From CAZLRH01 sp964562015 (GTDB taxonomy: Bacteria > Verrucomicrobiota > Verrucomicrobiia > Opitutales > JABDGR01), in the NCBI GenBank assembly GCA_964562015.1, contig CAZLRH010000018.1, positions 7,243 through 71,242 of the forward strand: a stretch of 64,000 nt of DNA, in the 5' to 3' direction. The first letter of the stretch is position 1, and each line of letters begins with the position of its first letter. The notes beneath the pieces were generated by a model. That model was not told the DNA's origin and did not search any database. It saw nothing but the letters and a program-made list of their open reading frames with translations. A program made the translations under genes and the position numbers. Shown here in pieces: positions 59,018 through 64,000 of this stretch.

Positions 59018-61831
59018 CTAGTGCGACGCAGTTAGCTGCACAGTGCCGAGCAGGCCGGACGGCAGCGGACGGTAATTGCTCAAGTTCTGATTGGCGAAGC
59101 GGTTGCCACCGAGGAGCGGGTCGGCTTTCACCGAGTTCATATCCGGCTCGGGATGGGCCGAGAGATAATTGACCGCGCGATTGCCGACCTGGATGAGGAT
59201 TTGGTTCGCGCCAGGCTTGAGCAGGCTGGTCACGTCCACGCTATATGGCGGGCACCAAGCCGCTCCCGCGCGCTGGCCGTTGACCCAAACGACCGCGACA
59301 TCGCCGATGGGCTGCTGGATGGCGGCAGATAGACGACCGCCGCCGGCGTTGACGGGCTGCTCTTGCCCAAAATAAATGCTGGTTTTGAGTCCTCCTTGTA
59401 ACATCGTGGCCGGTACGTCTACTTCCTTGGTAAAACTGGCGACACCGGAGAAACTGGCCAGATCCGGATTGGCGGTCCAAGAGGCACCGGCATCCATCTT
59501 TCGGGGTGCGGGGTCGGCTTCGGCTGAAGAATTTTTAAAAGTTACCGCCCAGTCCTGACTCAGATCTAGCGGAGCGGGGATGTTTCCGGTTGCCGTGGGC
59601 GAGGCAGCCAGTTTGCGACTGGAAAACACAATAAACTGCGTGCCATAGGCGGGCAGGCTGACTGGGATGCCGGTTGCCCCGGCGAAAGTCTGAACATGGT
59701 CCACCAGCGAAACCTGACCCGTGAGGGCATCCCACCTTTCGGGGGTCAAGCCGTCCGTGCGGATAATCGCAGTGTCACTAATGGGTTGGTTCGAAGTGTT
59801 GACGATGAAATAAACTTCGCTTCCGTCTACGTGGCGATGAACGAAGCCGAGCTCGGTGTGGGTTCGCGAATAAGCAAGATCGGGACGGAGTTTGGCCTGC
59901 AAAGTAACGCCAAGCTCGGCGGGTGTCGTGACGATACCCTTGGCTGCGGGACTGGTGAAGAGCCGTTGGCTGATTTCCTGAATGGCGCGGTTATCAGCAT
60001 CCGTAGCCAGATAGCCGGGCGATTGCGAGGGCAACGACCCCGTGGCAATGAGGATGCCACCATTGTTGGCGAACTCCTCAAATTTTTTCAGCGTCGCCAA
60101 GGGCACGCGCGTAAGGCCGGGCAGGACGACCACTTTGTATTTCGAATCACCAAAGCTGAGAGTTTTGCCCTCCACTTTGCCGCGTAGCGCCAGAACACCG
60201 TCATCGGTAAAATCAAAATTATATCCGCTGTCGAGAATGGTGGGGATGAGATTGTTGACGTAGCGGGCATTGAAACCAGCCGTTGCCAGGTTGCTCGGGG
60301 TGGCTTCGGTGTACTCATCATCCTCGGGCAGATAAATGGCTACATCATTGGCGGGTGTGCCTTGGCGCAGCAGGAAAGCGGCGCGCGCGAGGTAAGTCGT
60401 CACGTCGTGCATGGCAATCCACCATGGGTTGCGGTCATTAAAAATGGCGGAAACGTAGAAATGCCAGCCGGGATACTCCACGCCCGGCGCATTGTAGGGC
60501 CAGCCGTGGCAGAGAAACTGATTAACCCCGTTGAGGAAGTCCATGTTGGACTCTGCCTTGATGTCAATCGGCATGGCATTGAACACGGGATCGTGCAACC
60601 AGGTGAACGCTTCGGCACTGGTGACAGGTCGGCCCAGCAAGTGAGCGGACGAGGAGGCCCAGCGCGTGGCGGAATAGGATCGCCAGTTGTATTGTTCGCC
60701 TTCGCTCAAGTCGGCGTCGGCGTAGGTCATGAGTGACGTGGGCGGCGTGCCATAGGCCTGAATGCGGAATCGCGAGTTGTGGTCTTTGGCCAATTGCTCG
60801 AAGGTCTTGACGAAGTTGTCGTTGAAGACCTCAATCACGGTTTTGGCGTAATCATCACGGATGTCGGCGGCCTTGGGGAAATTGGCATCGAATAGCGCGG
60901 GCAATAAGGGCGTCAGTTCATAGCCACGGCGCTTTTGAAACTCCGTGAGCAAGGTCGGTGTCCATCCTTCGCCACCAACTTCCAAGCTATCGCAGAAAAG
61001 TGAATAGGGCTGATTGGGACCGCACGCATTGATTTCCGGCAACGCGATTTGGTCAATGAATTTCTTGATTGCTTCCGGACTATAGTGATCCACCACTGGG
61101 CCCTCGGCCCCATAAGCCGGGCGTTTGACGGCCATGATGTCCTCCCTGGTGTTAAAAAATGTCACCTGCGTCGCCCCGTGCAAATCGGCGGGTAATAGAG
61201 CCGCGCCGTTGGCAACCGTGAGAGAAATATAGGCCTTGGCGGGGTCGGCAACACCGGGAATGGGGCCGAGTAGCGCCTCGACGATGACTGGGCTCCCACC
61301 ACTGCCACCGCCGCGCCGGCCACCACCGCCTGCAGGCGGAGCAACACTGGCCTGGCCGGGCGTAACATCGACGGTCCCTCCCTGAGTGATGGATTGCGCA
61401 GCCTCAGCACGCGTGATCATTGGCCCACCGTAGGGCCAGCCGCTGCCGAGGGTGAGGTCGAAGCGCAGGCCAAGTTCCTTGGCTTTGGCCGCAGTAAAAT
61501 TGAGCATGTCAAAAAATTCCGGTGAGAGGAATTTAAGATTCACTAGCCCCGGATACTGGCCATCGAGCGCCAGTGGGTAGGTTGGCTGTACTTCGAAGCC
61601 GCCGAAGCCACCCTCCTTCATCGTGTTCATTTCCTTTTCGAGTTGGGGCTTGGTCACTGCGGGACCAAACCACCACCAGCGCACATTCGGCCGGGTTTCA
61701 AGAGGTGGCGTGGCAAAACTTTTCTGGAGCGTGTCGACCGTCGAAGTATTGGCGGCGCGAAGCGCGGAAGCTGGCGCAAAGGCCAGCGTGATTAAAAAAA
61801 GCCGTGCGAGAGAACAATGAGAGGATTTCAT
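59018..61831 (-). CDS. GH106-type alpha-L-rhamnosidase, exported
   Basis: 937 residues. Signal peptide (LARLFLITLAFAPASALRA). The hallmark start of the GH106 barrel is RPNVRWWWFGPAVTK and GGFGGFEVQPTYPL, with LRFDLTLGSGWPYGG; then FCDSLEVGGEGWTP, SEAFTWLHDPVF, and C-terminal beta domains (VVWVNGQRAGAAWCPPYSVDVT). Between barrel strands lies a Gly/Arg-rich run (PPAGGGGRRGGGSGGSP). GH106 enzymes release terminal rhamnose from rhamnogalacturonan and related glycans. The open frame runs on upstream into a regulator remnant; the ATG at 61831 is the real start. Confidence 0.9.
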   Translation of the reverse strand: MKSSHCSLARLFLITLAFAPASALRAANTSTVDTLQKSFATPPLETRPNVRWWWFGPAVTKPQLEKEMNTMKEGGFGGFEVQPTYPLALDGQYPGLVNLKFLSPEFFDMLNFTAAKAKELGLRFDLTLGSGWPYGGPMITRAEAAQSITQGGTVDVTPGQASVAPPAGGGGRRGGGSGGSPVIVEALLGPIPGVADPAKAYISLTVANGAALLPADLHGATQVTFFNTREDIMAVKRPAYGAEGPVVDHYSPEAIKKFIDQIALPEINACGPNQPYSLFCDSLEVGGEGWTPTLLTEFQKRRGYELTPLLPALFDANFPKAADIRDDYAKTVIEVFNDNFVKTFEQLAKDHNSRFRIQAYGTPPTSLMTYADADLSEGEQYNWRSYSATRWASSSAHLLGRPVTSAEAFTWLHDPVFNAMPIDIKAESNMDFLNGVNQFLCHGWPYNAPGVEYPGWHFYVSAIFNDRNPWWIAMHDVTTYLARAAFLLRQGTPANDVAIYLPEDDEYTEATPSNLATAGFNARYVNNLIPTILDSGYNFDFTDDGVLALRGKVEGKTLSFGDSKYKVVVLPGLTRVPLATLKKFEEFANNGGILIATGSLPSQSPGYLATDADNRAIQEISQRLFTSPAAKGIVTTPAELGVTLQAKLRPDLAYSRTHTELGFVHRHVDGSEVYFIVNTSNQPISDTAIIRTDGLTPERWDALTGQVSLVDHVQTFAGATGIPVSLPAYGTQFIVFSSRKLAASPTATGNIPAPLDLSQDWAVTFKNSSAEADPAPRKMDAGASWTANPDLASFSGVASFTKEVDVPATMLQGGLKTSIYFGQEQPVNAGGGRLSAAIQQPIGDVAVVWVNGQRAGAAWCPPYSVDVTSLLKPGANQILIQVGNRAVNYLSAHPEPDMNSVKADPLLGGNRFANQNLSNYRPLPSGLLGTVQLTASH

Positions 61832-61875
61832 TGGGTAATCAATGGGGGTAAAAATCAACGGGGGTTTCGGCGATA

Positions 61876-62158
61876 ATTCTCTTAAGCCAACTCCAAGAGC
61901 CTTGGCGAAATCTTTTTGTGTCCAGCCTTTGGTCTTCCGAAACCAGACCAACTGGTCTGGTAAGGCTTTGGGCATTGAAATGGGGTTGTAGCCGAGGAAG
62001 GCGATTATCGCCGGGATGAATTTAACCGCCGGGGTGACCCTGTTATTCTCCCAATTCCACACGTCGGAAACTGAACCCCCGATTCGTTGCCCCACCTGCC
62101 TTTGAAAGAGCTTTAGGTCAAGGCGACGCTTCCGAAGGTGGTCACCCAGGGTTTTTAG
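61876..62158 (-). pseudogene. Remnant of an XRE-type regulator
   Basis: Reads TLGDHLRKRRLDLKLFQRQ, VSDVWNWENNRVTPAVKFIP and LVWFRKTKGWTQKDFAKALG: the double-HTH layout of a common XRE protein family. It has no start codon (a TAG stands directly upstream) and no second-HTH end (the WERGE-type segment is missing). The frame passes into the GH106 leader. It is a decayed gene fragment. Together with the hairpin downstream it fills the 61832-62351 gap. Confidence 0.75.
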
Positions 62159-62216
62159 CTACTTGGGATGGTCAGAACTCTTTGGTTTTGAGCCTGTTAG
62201 CGAAATATGTATAATG

Positions 62217-62244
62217 GGCAACGCACCCATGCGGTTGCGTTGCC
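62217..62244. repeat. Stem-loop downstream of dnaE2
   Basis: GGCAACGCA (62217-62225) pairs perfectly with TGCGTTGCC (62236-62244) around a 10-nt loop, about 108 bp past the dnaE2 stop. No T-run follows on the minus strand, so termination is uncertain. Confidence 0.5.
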
Positions 62245-62351
62245 AAAATTCAAGCGTTCAAGACCGACCAAGCTGTCTGCTAAAGACCGCTCTCGTTGAC
62301 TAATAATAATTTCGGTGACGCGGTTTTACCGGCATCTTTTTGTCGCTCGAT

Positions 62352-64000
62352 CTACCGAAAATCATGGCTCGCCTGTTCCGGCATTCCGTCGCTCGGCATG
62401 GCTGAAATTTTTTCGGCCATGACGTGAATCACGCCCTGTTCGTTTTGCAAACGTCCGGCGATGATGAGGGCGGGCACAAGATTGATAATCAATCGCGCTT
62501 GCTCAAAGAGGACTGGACGCACGATAGCGTTGGCATGGCCGGTTTCGTCTTCGAGCGTGATGAAGCAAAAGCCCTTCGCGGTGCCGGGCCGTTGCCGGGT
62601 GATAACTGCGCCGCCGATCTTTACCCGGCTTCCGGGCGGCAAGTTTTTCAAGTCGGCGGCGCGGCATAGTCCATCCAAGCGGGGGCGGAGTAATTTCATC
62701 GGATGCGCACCCGTCGTGAGTTCTGTCGTCGCGTAGTCGGCTTGCAACCGCTCCAAAAGGGACATGCGCTCAAGCGGGGAAAGCTGCTGCTCCTCTTCGG
62801 TCGCGGCTTGTTGGAAAAGCTCGTCCTCGGGGTGCATGGATTCGACATGCCAAAGCGCGGCGCGGCGATGTCCGGCCAGTGCGTTTAACGCGCCCGATGC
62901 GGCCAGCACTCGGCGCTCTGCGGGGCTAAAGGTTGTGCGCTGCAAAAAGTCGGCAAGCGAAAGAAAAGGCCGGTCGCTGCGTGCCGCTAATAGTTTCTGT
63001 CGGGACCCGGCCTTCACGCCTTTTAATGAAATGAATCCGAGTCGGATAACATCGTCGGCCTCGACCTGGCATTTTTCGCCCGAAACCTGAACGCAAACCG
63101 GCACCGTGCGGATGCCGCGCCGCCGCGCGTCCTGCACCAATGACGCGGGCGAGTAAAAACCCATCGGCTGATTATTGAGCAACGCCGCGTAGAACGCCGC
63201 CGGGCGGTGGACCTTGAGCCAGGCTGAGGCGTAGGCAATCAGCGCAAACGAAATGGCGTGGCTCTCGGGAAAACCGTAAAGCGCGAAGGACGCCAGCGAT
63301 TTTAGGATGTATTCCACCGCCGGGTCGCTCACGTTGTTTTGCTTCAAGGCGGTGCCCAGCTTCGCCTTCACGCGGTCGAGCCGTTCCTGCGAGCGAGTGA
63401 AGCCAATGGCCCGCCGCAATTCGTCGGCCTCGGCGGCGCTAAACCCACCCAGTTCCATCGCCACCCGCAAAATTTGTTCCTGAAACAAAACCACGCCAAG
63501 GGTGCGTTCAAGGATGGGTTTGGCTCGCTCGTCGGGGTAGGTGACAGGTTCCTCGCCGGAACGCCGCCGCAAGTAGGGATTAACAGCATCGCCCTGAATC
63601 GGGCCGGGCCGGATGATCGCCACTTCAATTGCAAGGTCGTAAAAGTTTTGCGGCTTCATGCGCGGCAGAGTGGACATTTGCGCCCGGCTCTCGATTTGAA
63701 ACAGGCCAATAGTATCGGCTTCTTGAATCAGCTTGAACGTGGCCGGGTCGTCTTTCGGCAGTGTCGCCAAGTCCACCGGCTGGCCTCGCTGGGCGCAAAT
63801 TTCCAAGGAGTCTTGCAATGCGGCCATCATGCCTAGCCCGAGCAAGTCCACTTTGACGATGCCCATATCTTCGCAATCGTTTTTATCCCATTGCAAAACG
63901 GAGCGGCCCGGCATACGGGCGTTTTCCAAGGGCACGTATTGGTCAAGGGTGCCCGCGCTCAAAACCATGCCGCCTGAGTGTTGACCCAGGTGGCGCGGCA
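62352..64000 (-). CDS. dnaE2: Error-prone DNA polymerase DnaE2/ImuC (5' end beyond window)
   Basis: At least 549 C-terminal residues of a C-family DNA polymerase; the frame continues past the right edge (PRHLGQHSGGMVLS precedes an internal ATG at 63968). Palm/fingers motifs are KVDLLGLGMMAALQD, PKDDPATFKLIQEADTIGLFQIESRAQMS, AIIRPGPIQGDAVNPYL, VLFQEQILRVAMELGGFS and SFALYGFPESHAISFALIAYASAWLK. The C-terminal OB fold ends FCFITLEDETGHANAIV. The short C-terminus without a tau-binding tail and the LGFISLKGVK segment favour DnaE2 over replicative DnaE. DnaE2 normally works with ImuA and ImuB in SOS mutagenesis, whose genes would lie to the right. Confidence 0.93.
   Translation of the reverse strand, partial: PRHLGQHSGGMVLSAGTLDQYVPLENARMPGRSVLQWDKNDCEDMGIVKVDLLGLGMMAALQDSLEICAQRGQPVDLATLPKDDPATFKLIQEADTIGLFQIESRAQMSTLPRMKPQNFYDLAIEVAIIRPGPIQGDAVNPYLRRRSGEEPVTYPDERAKPILERTLGVVLFQEQILRVAMELGGFSAAEADELRRAIGFTRSQERLDRVKAKLGTALKQNNVSDPAVEYILKSLASFALYGFPESHAISFALIAYASAWLKVHRPAAFYAALLNNQPMGFYSPASLVQDARRRGIRTVPVCVQVSGEKCQVEADDVIRLGFISLKGVKAGSRQKLLAARSDRPFLSLADFLQRTTFSPAERRVLAASGALNALAGHRRAALWHVESMHPEDELFQQAATEEEQQLSPLERMSLLERLQADYATTELTTGAHPMKLLRPRLDGLCRAADLKNLPPGSRVKIGGAVITRQRPGTAKGFCFITLEDETGHANAIVRPVLFEQARLIINLVPALIIAGRLQNEQGVIHVMAEKISAMPSDGMPEQASHDFR

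Overview
The window looks like a chromosome segment from a member of the Verrucomicrobiota (PVC superphylum). The evidence is a long dcw cluster with a MurC-MurB fusion, meso-DAP-type MurE, a DUF1592/DUF1552 gene pair, a PEP-CTERM protein, a RAYT transposase with REP-like palindromes, and an ImuC-type DnaE. Only protein families and gene order are visible here, so the phylum call is an inference. The left 45 kb is GC-rich; the right 19 kb is visibly less so.

Region 1 (1-1239): a truncated minus-strand gene for a secreted protein, preceded by what reads clearly as a cobalamin riboswitch (about 632-867, minus strand). Region 2 (1240-20946): one minus-strand cell-wall and division cluster, in transcription order mraZ, a 68-residue ORF, rsmH, ftsL, ftsI, murE, murF, mraY, murD, a triple-LysM lipoprotein, ftsW, murG, murCB, ddl, ftsQ, ftsA, ftsZ. 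Start/stop overlaps are frequent, and four MraZ boxes at exact 10-bp spacing sit in the promoter.

Region 3 (21-35 kb): mostly plus-strand housekeeping and membrane genes: tlyA, nadK, a LplT-Aas-like MFS/acyltransferase/AMP-ligase fusion, a GYF_2 membrane protein, a YihY-family protein, DUF2752, DUF1015, an acetyl xylan esterase-like hydrolase, a methyltransferase, and EF-P with an atypical loop. Region 4 (35-38.5 kb): an AT-rich orphan gene, a RAYT flanked on both sides by REP-like inverted repeats, a YdeI/DUF1801 gene, a second palindrome family, and tRNA-Lys(CTT).

Region 5 (38.6-45 kb): a PEP-CTERM protein, a glutamine amidotransferase, a glucarate dehydratase-like enolase-superfamily enzyme, a PL4 rhamnogalacturonan lyase and an exported esterase. 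With GH2 and GH106 enzymes further right, these suggest use of pectin/rhamnogalacturonan-type plant polysaccharide.

Region 6 (45-64 kb): begins with a 3' tRNA fragment (att-like) beside a tyrosine integrase. It then carries a RES-domain toxin-like gene, an exported protein, a ribbon-helix-helix protein, a broken dnaE2 3' end, the coupled DUF1592/DUF1552 pair, a secreted protein of about 16 WD40 repeats, GH2, GH106, an XRE-regulator remnant, and the 3' part of a full dnaE2 running off the right edge. The orientation of the tRNA fragment implies that an integrated element extends rightward from it, possibly past the window.
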